The notes: a model not told the origin generated them from the sequence alone. Numbered from the stretch's first letter, positions 1-10,742 are shown. The stretch: 64,000 nucleotides of DNA from Adiantum capillus-veneris (GCA_014529385.2 CM043955.1:148069640-148133639); one strand, 5' to 3'. Numbers and translations: made by a program.

Positions 1-1
1 T

Positions 2-196
2 CAGATTGTTGAGGATAGGGGTCAGGGTACTTTTATTGTCGCTGATGTGTATGGGACAAGAGTGGATTCTCCAGTTAATGGTTTCAGATTGAAAAAGTTT
101 GTTGGTAAACCACCTCATTTAGATTGGCCTACAGCAGCAGTTGTCCAAGTAGATGAGTTGATGGATGAAGCAGTGTGCAGAGATACTGATAATTAG
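2..196 (+). pseudogene. Gypsy-A integrase C-terminal tail (partial)
   Basis: The open frame entering from the left edge reads as the end of a Ty3/gypsy polyprotein. Residues QIVEDRGQGTF, then DVYGTRVDSPVNG followed by RLKKF, match the usual integrase tail in which a short beta segment is followed by an NG-x-RLK motif. The catalytic part lies outside the window. A TAG at 194-196 ends the frame, but the same frame continues with coding-like residues (REDIQDLENQ) beyond it, so the TAG may be a decayed CAG. Family assignment rests on the motif pattern only. Confidence 0.6.
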
Positions 197-550
197 AGGG
201 AGGATATTCAAGACTTGGAAAATCAGGTGCAGTTTGGTGGAGATGTTGGAATTTGGAAATTGTTTGATTTTCGAATCCGATTATTGGAGGTTGGATATTT
301 TTTTACTGCAGCTTTTCAAAATTTTCTCGAGAAGAGTGATGATTTTCCACTAAGGGCTATTTTTAATGAGTTCCTTGAGAAGAGTAAGGTGCACTTAACT
401 GACATTTCTAGTGCGCGAGTTGAGAGTCTATTTCGCCTATTTCCTTCCTCATCACATTTCCTCTTCACACACTATGTACGGGCTGATTCTCTTCCCTTGT
501 GCCATTCTATTATCCAACCCTCTACTCTCTTTCATCATTCTCTTGCTTGC

Positions 551-1298
551 ATGATGGGCAAACCAAAAGGGGGACCTGCTGCCCGACCAACGCTTGATGA
601 AGAAGAACCAAGCAGCAAGCGCTCAAGGAGAAAGCAAGTGTCCATGAGGATAGACGTGAGCATTCTTGAGCTTGAAGACCAACTTTCTAGAGAAGAAGAG
701 CCCGACAGCCCACCGGAAATGACACCTATCAAGTTGTATCAGACCTTGATGGAGCCCTATGTGGATTTCAGAGTGGAGCTTGACTGTTCTGCAGAGGTAC
801 GTTCACTATGGTTAAAGAAGATAGGTTTATTTGATTTTGTTGTTTTTCCATGGCAAGAGTGGAAAGGAAACATGTATGCTAAATCTCAAGTGGAGATTGT
901 AAGAAAGAGAAAGGGTATGCTGTCTACCAATGTAGCTTCGAGTCCTCAATTGATTGCTGAGGTATTTAAACTTCCAATCAATGGAACTTCTCAGATTCCT
1001 AGGTGCTCTGATTTCTTGTTGAAGAAGGAGTTTGGAGCCAGAGAGGGTGGCAGAAATTATTACATGTTGAAGAATGTCAAAACTGTTAGAAGAGAGCAGT
1101 TGAATTGGTATCTAGAGAAAATTTGTTTCCTAGTTAAATTTGATTATATGTCCAAGGATAATTTTTCTCCTCTCTGTTTTGCTGAGCAAGAAGGAAGTGT
1201 TAATTGGGCTTATCTAGTTTATGAGAGGATCAATGGGGAGATTAATATGTCTGACATGAGGAAAGATTCTACAAACAGTAGGTTGTGTGCCTACTTGG
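551..1298 (+). pseudogene. Gypsy-A 3' ORF, first part (split by Copia-A1)
   Basis: The frame is open from 197 to 1298. Its likely start is one of the two ATGs at 551 and 554, because the upstream part is low-quality and UTR-like. The product begins with a basic, acidic-patched tail (SKRSRRKQ), followed by a globular region that includes FSPLCFAEQEGSVNWAYLVY. It sits directly behind an integrase, the position of the env-like or extra ORF of Athila-type gypsy elements. The order of hydrophobic blocks recalls the plant transposon protein domain found there (PF20167), but I cannot confirm this without a profile search. Copia-A1 cuts the ORF at 1298; it resumes in frame at 6481. Confidence 0.5.
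1294..1298. repeat. Target-site duplication CTTGG, left copy
   Basis: CTTGG directly precedes the TG terminus of Copia-A1. The same five bases follow its CA terminus at 6476-6480. Five-base duplications are usual for copia integrases. Confidence 0.9.
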
Positions 1299-1524
1299 TG
1301 TTGGGATTAGGGTTGTAGAGAAACACACACAGCTTGGAGAAGACGAAGGAAGCTCAAGGAACACAATAGAGAGTGTGTTACTTAGTGTGCAATGGAAAGA
1401 TAGATAGCCCTAGAGTGATGGGCGTATATACAATGCTCGGGGGAAAAAACCTCCTAAGAGGGAAAAAATGCCTCGGCGGTCCTAGTGTGTTCACACACAT
1501 CACTACCACATGTATATGGTAACA
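1299..1524 (-). repeat. Copia-A1 3' LTR
   Basis: 226 bp, TGTTGG at one end and GTAACA at the other, matching 6251-6475 along its whole length. The bases just inside (AATCCCCCCTGG region) are the complement of a polypurine tract, which marks this as the 3' LTR of a minus-strand element. Confidence 0.93.
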
Positions 1525-2316
1525 AATCCCCCCTGGAGTGATGCGGTGGACGAGAGCTGGCACATGTGTAAAGGGAAGTGCCATGCCTTGAGGACATGAT
1601 CAGTCCACAAAGGGGAGTAAGCCCAAAGCTTTGCAGAAAGCTTCAAGCTTCTCACGAGACGATGCCTTTGTGTGAAAAGATCTGCAAGGTTGTCCTGTGT
1701 TGGCACATAAGCCAAGCTGATATCTCCTGCTGAGAGCCCCTCCCTAGCATAGTGGTAATGCACCTCAATGTGCTTTGTGCAAGCATGAAAAATTGGGTTC
1801 CTCGCAACTGCCAATGCGCTCTAGATGTCAGTGTAGATAGTGTTGGCAGTGTCCTGTCCAACACCCAAATCAGCCATAAGGCGTCTGAGCCATACACAAT
1901 CAACCGTAGCTGTGAAGAATGCCCTGTACTTAGCCTCACAACTCAAAGTGTCCACAGTAAGTTTCTTCTTGCTCAACCATGATATACATGAACTGCCAAG
2001 CATGAAACAAAACCAACTTGTGGACACTCGCGTGTCAAAACAACCAGCCCAATATGAGTCCGAAAAAGCATGTAAGTCTAGCGGCAATGATCCCCCCTTG
2101 GGATAAAACAAGCCAAGATGTAAAGTGCCACTAAGGTAGCGGAAAATACTCTTGACAGCCTGCCAATGCTTAGACCTGGTCTATGCATAAATCTGCTGAC
2201 CTATGAGACTGCAAACTGAATATCCAGCCTCATGTTGCATACATAAATGAGGCAGCCAACAACAGTTTGATAAAGAGTGACATCAGCAGGATCGCCAGCA
2301 TCATGTAGACTCAACT
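1503..2316 (-). pseudogene. Copia-A1 RNase H and polyprotein C-terminus
   Basis: Two open pieces (2111-1821 and 1814-1503) and broken sequence before them give copia RNase H. Visible motifs are FSDSYWAGCFDTRVSTS, then SWLSKKKLTVDTLSCEAKY, and HIEVHYHYARE near the end, which match the usual D-x-D-W-A-G, ST-x-EAEY and K-H-I-x-x-x-x-H-F-x-R-E blocks. A stop follows IYTD, and several stops lie between 2111 and the reverse transcriptase piece. Not functional. Confidence 0.8.
1525..1537 (-). promoter_or_regulatory. Copia-A1 polypurine tract
   Basis: Read on the minus strand this is CCAGGGGGGATT, a purine run directly abutting the 3' LTR. It is the expected plus-strand DNA primer site. Confidence 0.75.
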
Positions 2317-2718
2317 TCAACCTGTTTCCATGGGAGTGGCAATAGGTTTGCAATCCTCAAGTCCTAACTTACATAGCAATGTCTCTATGCAACTTTTCTG
2401 ACACAAGGCAATACCACCATCACACTGCTTAAATTGTTTACCCAAGTAATGATGCAACAGCCCCAAATATTTCATCTTGAAAGTAGCATTCAAATCAGCC
2501 TTAAATTCAGAAATATGTCTCTCATTTGGTCCAGTGATAAGCCAATCATCGACATAAAGAACCACAATGAAAAGTACATCACCCTCACGCTTTACATACA
2601 ATGTGCTTTCTATTGGACTGTTACGAAAGCCTTGTTTAACCAAATGAGTGTCAGCTTTCTCATACCAAGCACGAGGAGATTGCTTCAACCCATACAAAGC
2701 ATTCTTACATCTGCACAC
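2317..2718 (-). pseudogene. Copia-A1 reverse transcriptase, catalytic part
   Basis: 133 residues with the copia block NALYGLKQSPRAWY and the catalytic box YVDDWLI. The conserved two aspartates of the box are present. It is out of frame with the preceding 2760-4346 piece, whose RT N-terminal half ends in TAFLNGEI, so a frameshift lies between about 2718 and 2780. RNase H follows on the same strand. Confidence 0.85.
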
Positions 2719-2759
2719 TTTGTCCTCTTGTCCTTTTATGACAAAACCGTGAGGGTGCG

Positions 2760-4346
2760 TTACATAAACTTCCTCAATATTTCACCATTCAAGAAAGCAG
2801 TAACAATGTCTGATTGATGTACATCCCAACCAAAATGAGCTGCCAATGCACATAGAAAACGCACAGTAGTCATACGACAAGTGGGAGCAAAAGTCTCTTC
2901 ATAATCTATGCTTTTTTGATGTGCATAACCCTTTGCAACAAGTCGAGCCTTATGGCGATCGATCTCACCATCCAGCTTGCGTTTCAACTTGTAAACCCAC
3001 TTCGTACCAATGGCCTTTTTGCCAGGAGGCAAATCACATAAATTCCATGTGTCATTTTCTATAAGTGCATCATATTCTGATTGCATGGCAGCCATGCAAT
3101 TTTCTGAATTCTGTGCTTCATCAAAAGACAGAGGCTCCTCAACATTATGTAAGCTAGACACAACCAAAGCATAACAATATGATGCATAAGATGCATGGTG
3201 AGAGCCAGAACGAGTACGACTAGACAATGATGCATCCAATTTACTGTCACGCAAAGTGTGCACCAGCCATTTTGGCATACCTCTAGCCTGCTCATCAGCC
3301 CTTTCCTCATCAAGTAAATCAAGTACATCATGTACATCCGCATCAGTAATAGGCTGATTTGTAACATTTTCAGAAACCCCCATAGGCTGTACATTTGCCT
3401 CATTGGAACTTACATTCGTATTTCCACCACCAAAAAGAGGCAACAAAGTGTCATAAATGTCTTGTGAGCTTACATTACTGTCTCTAGTACATGACAGCAA
3501 GGGCTGAACAGAATCTTCCACAAACACTACATCCCGTGAAACCAGAATACGCTTTTTTTGCGGGTGATATAACCTGTAACCTTTGCTTTCAGCACTATAA
3601 CCAACAAAAATACATTTGACAGCCTTATCATCCAATTTTCTGCGCTGCGTTTGTGGCACCAAAGCATATGCCAAACAGCCAAAAACACGCATGTGCTCAA
3701 TAGAAGTCTTTCTATCATGCCATGCTTCATATGGAGTAATAGACTGCAAAGCTTTTGTAGGACACCTGTTAAGTACATAAGTGACACACATGATGGCCTC
3801 AAGCCAAAAACAATGCGGCAAAGCTTGACTTTTGACCATACATCGTGCCATTTCCATCAGTGACCTGTTTTTCCTCTCAGCAATACCATTTTGTTGAGGT
3901 GTATAAGGCACTGTATATTGGTGTTTTATCCCACAACTAGCCAGAAATGCATTAAATTCATGAGACATATACTCCCCCTCTCGATCGGAACGGAGGGTGC
4001 CCATAGTACATTTCGAGACATTTTCAACCATAGCCAGAAATTGTTTGAAGCACATAAAAACTTCGGACTTCGCTTTAAGCGGAAATACCCATGCATGCCT
4101 AGAGTAATCATCATGGAAAGTCACGAAGTATAGGTAATTGCCCAAGGACAGAGTTTGCATGGGCCCACAAACATCACTATGCACAAGCTGCAACCTGCAT
4201 GTGGCCCTAACTGAACCATCCTTTGGAAACTTAGAATGCTGCATCTTACCCAAAATACAGCCTTCACAAACATGTGTGACAGGTGCTTCAAGAGATGGCA
4301 AAGAAGCAACCATATCAGATTTTTGCAAACGCAGCAAATTTGGCAA
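2760..4346 (-). pseudogene. Copia-A1 integrase plus start of reverse transcriptase
   Basis: The 528-residue open frame begins in the GAG-pre-integrase zone (CEGCILGKMQHSKFP), followed by the rve catalytic core with D58 (HSDVCG), D121 (RSDREGEY) and E157 (QNGIAERKNR). D121 and E157 are separated by 35 residues, the DD35E spacing. A C-terminal chromodomain-free linker follows, and then the RT start: TWNLCDLPPGKKAIGTKWVY, HKARLVAKGY and TFAPTCRMTTVR. The piece is one frame off the protease ORF (shift near 4330) and ends at a stop where the RT frame breaks. The catalytic triad is complete, so the damage is frameshifts rather than active-site loss. Confidence 0.9.
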
Positions 4347-5193
4347 AATTCAGATGACCAAAACGTGCATGCCAAAGTTTTGCATCTGAAATAGCCCTTG
4401 AATTTGCAACTGCATTTGCAAAATTTTGTCCATACTTGTCATACAAAGTGAGCTTATACAACCCACGGGACAAAAGCCCAGATGCAACAATTTCATCACC
4501 AAAACTGAGATCATGAATTGTATATTTGTCATCCAGAAATTTGACTACAAGTCCAAGTCTAGCAAGTGCGGATACAGACAAGAGATTCTTCTTGATCCTA
4601 GGTACATAAAGTGCATCAACAAGTGTGAAATAACTTCCATTAGCAGAAGTAAGCATAATCTTTCCAACTCCCTGAACCGGATGAGAGGCATTGTTGACAC
4701 AAGTGACTGAATTCCCATGAGGGACAGACTCGAGAGAGGTGATCAATTCGCAATGTGAGGTAATGTGCTTTGTACCACCACTGTCAAAATACCACACATG
4801 TGAATCTGCAGCAACTGTCAAGCATGCATCATGGACAACAGGATTGTAAGTGCACTCTGCACTAAAAGCCCATTCTGCATCAACATCAGCATTACAGTCT
4901 CCTTTTACAGAAGACTCAACAATGGCTGCATTTGTAGTGGAACCAACATTTGCAGTGGAACCATCCTCTTTCTTCTTAGCCTCTTTTGCCTTCAACTTAG
5001 GACACTGCTTGATCAAGTGATCATTAGCTTTACAATAATGGCAACACATCTTCTTTTTTCCCTTATCACCAGAATTTCCAGACGAAGTGCTGCCAGCAGA
5101 AGCATTGGAAACAGAAGTTTTACCACTCACAGCAGAACTATAAGAAGTGGTTGCATTGCTGTTACCACCCTTTCTTTGAGAAGCAATAAAAGC
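4315..5193 (-). pseudogene. Copia-A1 nucleocapsid zinc knuckle and protease
   Basis: This open stretch continues the gag frame after the stop at 5194-5196. It carries a CCHC knuckle, CCHYCKANDHLIKQCPKLK (spacing CX2CX4HX4C), then the aspartic protease motif YFDSGGTKHIT, and then the GAG-pre-integrase block LWHARFGHLNF. DSG is the normal active-site triplet. The frame is lost near 4330, just before the integrase. Confidence 0.88.
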
Positions 5194-5892
5194 CTATTCA
5201 ACTACACGCTGTCTAGTCCTGTTTTTTTTGGAAAGTGACTCTTGCAACAACAATGTGCATAATGCATCAAACTTGACAACTTCTGGATTTCCTTGGGGCA
5301 TAAGTCTCCAAGTACTAGCAAAAGTCAAGTAAGAATCTGGTAAGGCATCAACAACAGTCTGCACAAGGGAACTATCTGAAATGACTTCACCTGCAGAAAT
5401 AAGTTGCTCATTGATATCCTTGACACTAGCAAGAAAATTGTCCATATCATCTTCTTCATGCATATTCTTCGACTCCAGCTCTTTACGCAGCAAAGCACTT
5501 TTAGCCTCATTGTGACTTGCATAAAGACCAGCCAATATATCCCAAGCCTGTTTTGCAGATTTTGTTGAACGAATGTGAGGAACAATGGTGCGCTTCACAG
5601 ACAACACAATCAATGCATGAGCCTGCGCATCCTTTACATCCCAACGAGCTTGTTCTCTCGTAGGCAAAACAACTCTAATAGTTGCAATCCTTGCAGCAAG
5701 ACCTGCAACATCCTCAACATTGCCTACATCCTCAGAACCAGGACGTACATCAATGCCCTGCACAATATTCCAGACGCCCTTTGACACAAGAACGTGTTGC
5801 ATCATATAAGCCCACATAGGGTAGTTGTCCCCATCCAACCTGTCCTCAGCAGCAAACATCTTGAACACATCTGTGTTGTTGTTGTCAACCAT
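5194..5892 (-). pseudogene. Copia-A1 gag (capsid region)
   Basis: The likely start is the ATG at 5892, giving a product that begins MVDNNNTDVFKMFAAEDRL. Upstream codons back to 6249 are open but belong to the leader. The N-terminal DGDNYPMWAYMMQHVL segment and the later QAWDILAGLY, FLASVKDINEQLISAG and LPDSYLTFASTW segments are the conserved blocks of copia gag (UBN2 type). The frame ends at TAG 5194-5196 and continues without shift into the zinc knuckle and protease. The second Copia-A copy has TAA at the homologous codon (27008-27010). Confidence 0.85.
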
Positions 5893-6236
5893 GGTAAATG
5901 CTGCACCTGATGTGAAAACTGTCCAAAAGAGAAACGAAGCGGGAACAACACGTGCTATATAGCACAAACCGTAGAAGACTGTAAGGCACATGTTATGCAG
6001 AAAACGGCACTGACAAAAATTCTGCACAAAATGATGAAATTGCCTGTGCAGACCTACCTGTAGTGGAAACGGAGGCCGAAATGAGCCCGAATCAAAAATA
6101 TGAGCAGACTGAGCTCTATGAGTTCTCCCGAAATATTTGTTGATCTGCGAACGCTCGCCAAAGCTCACTGAAATCGAAGAAAGTGAGCAGGTGTGTATTG
6201 GAGCTGCTGGCGATTGAGCCCGGGAGGACGCAATCT

Positions 6237-6248
6237 GTTCTGATACCA
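6237..6248 (-). promoter_or_regulatory. Copia-A1 primer-binding site (tRNA-iMet type)
   Basis: On the minus strand this reads TGGTATCAGAAC, two bases inside the 5' LTR. It matches the tRNA-iMet 3'-end complement TGGTATCAGAGC except for one base. Confidence 0.85.
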
Positions 6249-6250
6249 AT

Positions 6251-6475
6251 TGTTGGAATTAGGGTTGCAGAGAAACGCACACAGCTTAATGAAGACAAAG
6301 GAAGCTCAAGGCACGCAATAGAGAGTGTGTTACTTAGCGTGCAATGGAAAGATAGATAGCCCTAGAGTGATGCGCGTATACAATGCTCAGGGGAAAAAAC
6401 CTCCTAAAGAGGGAAAAAGTGCCCCGGCGGTCCTAGTGTGTTCACACACATCACTACCACATGTATATGGTAACA
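6251..6475 (-). repeat. Copia-A1 5' LTR
   Basis: 225 bp, direct repeat of 1299-1524, ending ...GGTAACA before the TSD CTTGG (6476-6480). Related LTR sequence recurs at 28025-28252. Confidence 0.93.
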
Positions 6476-6480
6476 CTTGG

Positions 6481-7760
6481 CAGCCTTGTTTTCTTATGTT
6501 CAAAAGTTGGACAGTAGTGATGTTTCTTTGACTACTGTAGGGAGGGCAGAAGGGTATATACAGCCACACCCTAATATTCGTGGGATGCAAGTACCTGCAG
6601 AGCTACTCAATGATCAGGTGAAGGTAGAGACTTATGTGTTCATGATTAAAGCAGGTTATAATCACAGTGAAGCTCTCAAAAGTGTGCATACTCCTGAAGT
6701 TGTACACTCTTTGAAAGACATGGATATTTCATTAAAGAATCCTGATACAGGGACATCAAATCAGGTCAAGCTTGGCAAGGTTTTCACTTTGTCCAAGAAG
6801 AGAAAAGCAGAGGTGGAACCTATAGTCAAACAACTGAATTTTGATGATTTGTCTTCTCCAAAGACTTTCAAGCCAACAGATGCTGGAATGGCAAAGAAGA
6901 TGCTTTTAGGTGTCAAAGAGTTTATTCATCAACAGCAGCAGGATATGGAAATACAATTACAATTTGTGGCTAATTCTAGTGTTTCAAAAATATTGTTGCA
7001 TGATCAAACTGTCAATGCTAATGCCTTGCAGAAAGAGTTGGAGAAGGAGATTCAGGATCTAATGGTGGCACATCAGAATGAGTTAGCCAAGGAAAAGCTT
7101 TCTAATTTGCAGATGTTTAAGGACTAGACAGTGGATTTGGAAACAAAAGTTCAATCAGAATTGCAACAGTTGGCCACTGTCAATAAAGAGTTGCAGGTGG
7201 AGAATCAGATCTTGAATTAGAGAATTAAACCTTTGGAGCAATTGGAGAAATAGGTGTTGGGAGAAGAAGAAGTAGATGTCAATGGTGTTCTTATGTCTGA
7301 AGGGGACATGTCAGTCCTTAGGCAACATTTGGAAACAAGTATGCAGGAAGTATGGGTAACCTTTAGAGAAAAGATGAGTTCCCTTATCAAGCATCCTTAT
7401 GAGAAGCTCATATCAGGGTTTGTCAGTAACCATGAAGCTGATTTACTAAAGGAGATGGAACAGTTAAAGAAAGACAGAGATTTGTACAAAAAACAGTTTC
7501 AGGATTATAAAGGAAAGAATATTGCACAATTTGCATTTGCTGAGAAGAAGATATCAGTTGATCCAATTTCAATGGATAAGGGTATTGGTGAAGGTTTGTC
7601 TGCAATTCAGAGATCATATGAGCAGGAGATCACTATTTTGCCAGATAATGAAGTAGTTGTTGGTGTTAATGTTGGATCAGTGATAGTTTCTGAACCTATT
7701 GTGCTTGTTCCAGAATACTTGTCAGATTTTGAAGTACTTCCCAATGAACCCGTTGTCTGA
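6481..7760 (+). pseudogene. Gypsy-A 3' ORF, second part (coiled coil)
   Basis: Continues the frame of 551-1298 once Copia-A1 and one CTTGG are removed. The first stretch (to 7124) runs from AALFSYVQKLDSSDV to a heptad-rich end (LQKELEKEIQDLMVAHQNEL). Three in-frame TAG codons follow at 7125-7127, 7218-7220 and 7251-7253. The same frame then stays open to TGA 7758-7760 with more coiled-coil (EADLLKEMEQLKKDRDLYKK). Each TAG falls where Gln would suit the helix, so CAG-to-TAG decay is likely. The product resembles an env-position protein of unknown function. Confidence 0.5.
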
Positions 7761-8240
7761 AATGATGTAATCATGGCATTTTCTTTTTGACTTGGTCTTT
7801 ATTGATCAAAGGATGTGTGGATCCGAGTCGGATTTTGTCAAATCCACCACCGGGACGTGCCATGTGTTGAAGGATAAATACAAAGTCGGATATGTAGTCG
7901 GATATCGGATGTACTGTCTGATTGTTAGTAGCTAGTCGGATATTGTAAGCATGAAGACCTTAATCGGATATTGTTAGTGTATGCCAAGAATCAGGCAGTT
8001 CTAACTGAATTCAGGGCGCAGCTTTATATTTGGGAATGGCGAACTTTGGGAAGTTGGGATTGTATTGAGTCTTGTTTAGGAACTTGTACTGGGGATTTTC
8101 TTGATCTAGAATCTCTGATGTTTTGTTTGAGTATCTCTTGTTCTCTCACTGTCTCTTTGATTTTCTTGATTATGTCTCACACACAGTACTACTTAGCCCT
8201 GAATTAATCAGAACTCGATCCCTTGGAGATTATTCATTGC
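7761..8240 (+). other. Probable Gypsy-A 3' untranslated/LTR region with CGGAT motifs
   Basis: No convincing gene is seen. Between 7829 and 7970 the core CGGAT occurs six times, mostly as GTCGGATAT, at 7829, 7887, 7899, 7906, 7937 and 7964. Such clustered short motifs are common in LTR U3 regions. I could not find a second LTR copy to prove the boundaries. Confidence 0.3.
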
Positions 8241-8263
8241 ATGTGTGTTTATTCAACAAGACC

Positions 8264-8492
8264 GTGTCCCCCTATGACTTTTTGAACAAAAATTGATACC
8301 ATTGGGTCCAAAGTGGTTCCACATCACTGAATACGCAATCCATGTTCCCCTGTGATTTTTTGAACAGAAATTGATACCATTGGGTCCAAAGTGGTTCCAC
8401 ATCACCGAATACGCAATCCATGTTCCCCTGTGACTTTTTGAACAGAAATTGATACCATTGGGTCCAAAGTGGCTCCACATCATTGAATATAC
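8264..8492. repeat. Tandem repeat, about 78-bp unit, three copies
   Basis: Units begin near 8277, 8354 and 8432 with GACTTTTTGAACAGAAATTG-type sequence and contain ATTGGGTCCAAAGTGG and CGCAATCCATGTTCCCCTG. Copies differ at only a few sites. The unit is a shortened form of the longer 278-bp repeat that follows, sharing the AATCCATG-TCCCC junction and the later TTTTGACAGAAATT segment. Confidence 0.9.
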
Positions 8493-8599
8493 ACTTTTGG
8501 TGAGAAATTAACAAACAAAATTCACTAAAATCAATTAGAAAAAAGACACAAAAACCTTGGAAATTGACCAAAATTTGGGGCTTTTCAAAATTTTGAGAT

Positions 8600-9310
8600 C
8601 CAAATCCAAAAATAAGTGAATATCTAACATCTATAGAGTACATGCATACAGCTGATCAGATTTCATGTTCAGATGTGAGCAAACTTGGATCGCGATCCAT
8701 ATTCCCCTTGACCATATGGGGCTAAGATTTGACCAGTAGGTAGCTGATGCCATTGGTACAACTTTAGGCACCATAGCAAGAAACTAAGAAAAGTTGGTCA
8801 AAATAGCCAAACACAAAAACTAGTCAGAAACAATAGGGCAGACATAAAAAATTGCTTTCGACTGACAAAAAGTTGTCCAAATCCGAAAATAAGTGGTGGA
8901 CTAGACTATTGATACTACAAGTAATCAGCATGCCAAATTTGATGTCCAGATCTGATGGAACATGGATCGTGATCCATGTCCCCCATAAAGATTTTTGGCT
9001 AAGATTTGAGCAATAGGTAGCTAAGACATAGACAAACACTTTTCACAAAAGAAGCATTGGCAAAAAAGTTCAAAAAAGTGATCAAAAGAGCCAAAAGCGG
9101 ACATGGTCAAAACTGTCACAACAAACTAAAGATTTCACTTTTGTTTGGTCAAAGCTGATCCAAATTCAATTTTGGGGGAGCAGGCTACAAACATCATAAG
9201 CTATCAGATCACCAAATCCCAAGTCCAGAGGTGACCAAACATGGATCACGATCCATGTCCCCCATGTGAATTTTTGACAGAAATTATACCAGTTGTATCC
9301 AAACCATTGT
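8600..9310. repeat. Decayed tandem repeat, about 278-bp unit, with central palindrome
   Basis: Three units are recognised by a palindrome: TGGATCGCGATCCA at 8686-8699, CATGGATCGTGATCCATG at 8961-8978 and CATGGATCACGATCCATG at 9240-9257. Spacings are about 276 and 279 bp. Flanks also align: CAGATnTGAnnnAACATGG before the palindrome, and TCCCCCAT, then GGCTAAGATTTGA and AATAGGTAGCTAA after it. The flanks are far more diverged than the palindromes. Confidence 0.8.
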
Positions 9311-10032
9311 AAGATGAATCTCACGTTTGGTTTGTTGATCAAAGGATGCCTCTCCTCTAGGTCTTCTTTGATTCTCACTCTTGAATGTATTGCAGCGTTT
9401 GTTGCGGTTTTCATGTCTGTGAGTTGAGTAGAAAACCTTGGTGGTGGATGATTTGTCATTATCAATGTCCACTTAAAACTCTCAAGATAGTCCTTAACAT
9501 GCCCACCTTGGCTTAGAGAGCAACTTATCTCTTTTTGCCCTTGGTCAGGTCTCTCAAATGTCAAGTGTAAATCTGTGATCAAGTGTTCAAATTGTAGTCG
9601 TACTAATCATATTGAGAAAAACATTTGTCCAAGAACATGCCCAAGATTCATGAGATGATGTTCTTATAGAAATAGATGCAGAGGATAAGCTATCGAGTAG
9701 CTCTAAAAACGAAATGAAACCGAACGAAAAGAGGCAATCTTCTACAGTTTCCCTAACCAGAAATCCAACAACCAAGAAAGGTATCACACAAAATGAGTAA
9801 GGAAATAAAATAAAAAACTCCAAGAAAACATATGCCTCTTATGAAAAACAAAACGCAATATTTGATGCTCGCATGAACGACAAATTGTGTCAAAGACACG
9901 GTTACATGGGGATATGTGAAAGTTGCTTCAACAAATTTAAACCTAAAGAAATGAAGCGATGCAAAAATTAAAGAGATAACTGAAACATCATTGAGAATGA
10001 CAAAGATAGAGCAGAAAGGGGAATATTAAAAA
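9311..10032. other. Intergenic stretch without assignable gene
   Basis: A minus-strand frame near 9310-9582 (FKWTLIMTNHPPPRF, then LEERHPLINKPN) is coding-like, but I do not recognise it and it has no neighbours supporting it. The rest up to 10032 is AT-rich and shows no motif. Confidence 0.3.
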
Positions 10033-10737
10033 GTGAAGAAAACCTTGAAAGAGGCTTGGATGATTGAAGTGGAGAGTGAAGAGGGATCAGACATGGACAA
10101 ATTTGATGCGCCCTCTCACTACAAAAGATATACGATAGAAGATCAAAAGATTGTAGTTCAACAACCGATGCGAGACGTTAAAGAAACATGGATATCTTAC
10201 AATGGATCTAAGAAATCCAAGCACATAGACTCAGCTGAACCAAGAGAGGAACCAAAGTCGGCATACATTGTCACTGAACTCATGGAGGAGGAAGAGTAGC
10301 TTTTGATTGCTACGCTTAAAGAGTACAGAGATGTGTTTGCATGGTAATACAAATATCTTAAGGGTGTAGATCCAAGAATTTGTCAACATAAAATACCCCT
10401 TAAGAGTGATGTGAATCTTCGTAGACAACGTCCCTATACCTATAATGAAACATTCACAAAAAAGATCAAGGAGGAGATAAATAAGCTTGAGGAAGCGAAG
10501 TTTATCTACAAGATTGAGCAGACAGACTGGGTTTCATTGATTGTGGTAGTGTCCAAGAAAAAAAAATATTACATGTATGTGTGACTCTCAAGCAGGAAAA
10601 CACAGCTACTATAAGAGACAACTATCCCCTTCCAATTATTGATCATGTGATAGAGTGAGTTGTAGGAAAGGAAGCTTCTAGCTTTCTTGATGGCTTTTTC
10701 AATCTACAAATAGCTTGCTATAAAGTCGAAGGATCAA
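10033..10737 (+). pseudogene. Gypsy-C reverse transcriptase relic, first part
   Basis: An open piece (10033-10299) is followed, through stops, by gypsy RT motifs in the same region: LKEYRDVFAW, the block LKGVDPRICQHKIPLK, EEINKLEEAKFIYKIE, and DNYPLPIIDHVIE with SFLDGFFNLQIACYK. These are the N-terminal blocks of Ty3/gypsy RT, from the D-V-F-W entry block to the F-x-D-G segment. The copy has many TAG/TAA stops and is broken at 10743 by Copia-B. It resumes at 16285. Confidence 0.75.
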
Positions 10738-10742
10738 CATAA
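10738..10742. repeat. Target-site duplication CATAA, left copy
   Basis: CATAA precedes the TG end of Copia-B. The same five bases follow its CA end at 16285-16289. Confidence 0.9.

Larger units (their letters stand above)
1299..6475 (-). mobile_element. Copia-A1, complete but decayed Ty1/copia retrotransposon
   Basis: This 5177-bp element starts with TG, ends with CA and is flanked by CTTGG. The LTRs are 1299-1524 and 6251-6475 and differ at roughly 16-18 sites by eye, so the insertion is not very recent. Transcription is on the minus strand: the tRNA-iMet-type primer site adjoins the right LTR and a polypurine tract adjoins the left LTR. The order gag, protease, integrase, reverse transcriptase, RNase H is that of Ty1/copia. 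It interrupts the Gypsy-A 3' ORF, and excision plus one TSD restores that frame. Confidence 0.95.

Noticed and set aside
215-1318. A single 367-residue host gene ending at 1318
   Set aside because: The last residues come from the Copia-A1 LTR. The true frame continues at 6481 after excision.
8253-8643. Minus-strand repeat protein (HFGPNGINF units)
   Set aside because: Two different frames are open through the 78-bp repeat, as expected from a tandem repeat without stops; no start context or homology is seen.
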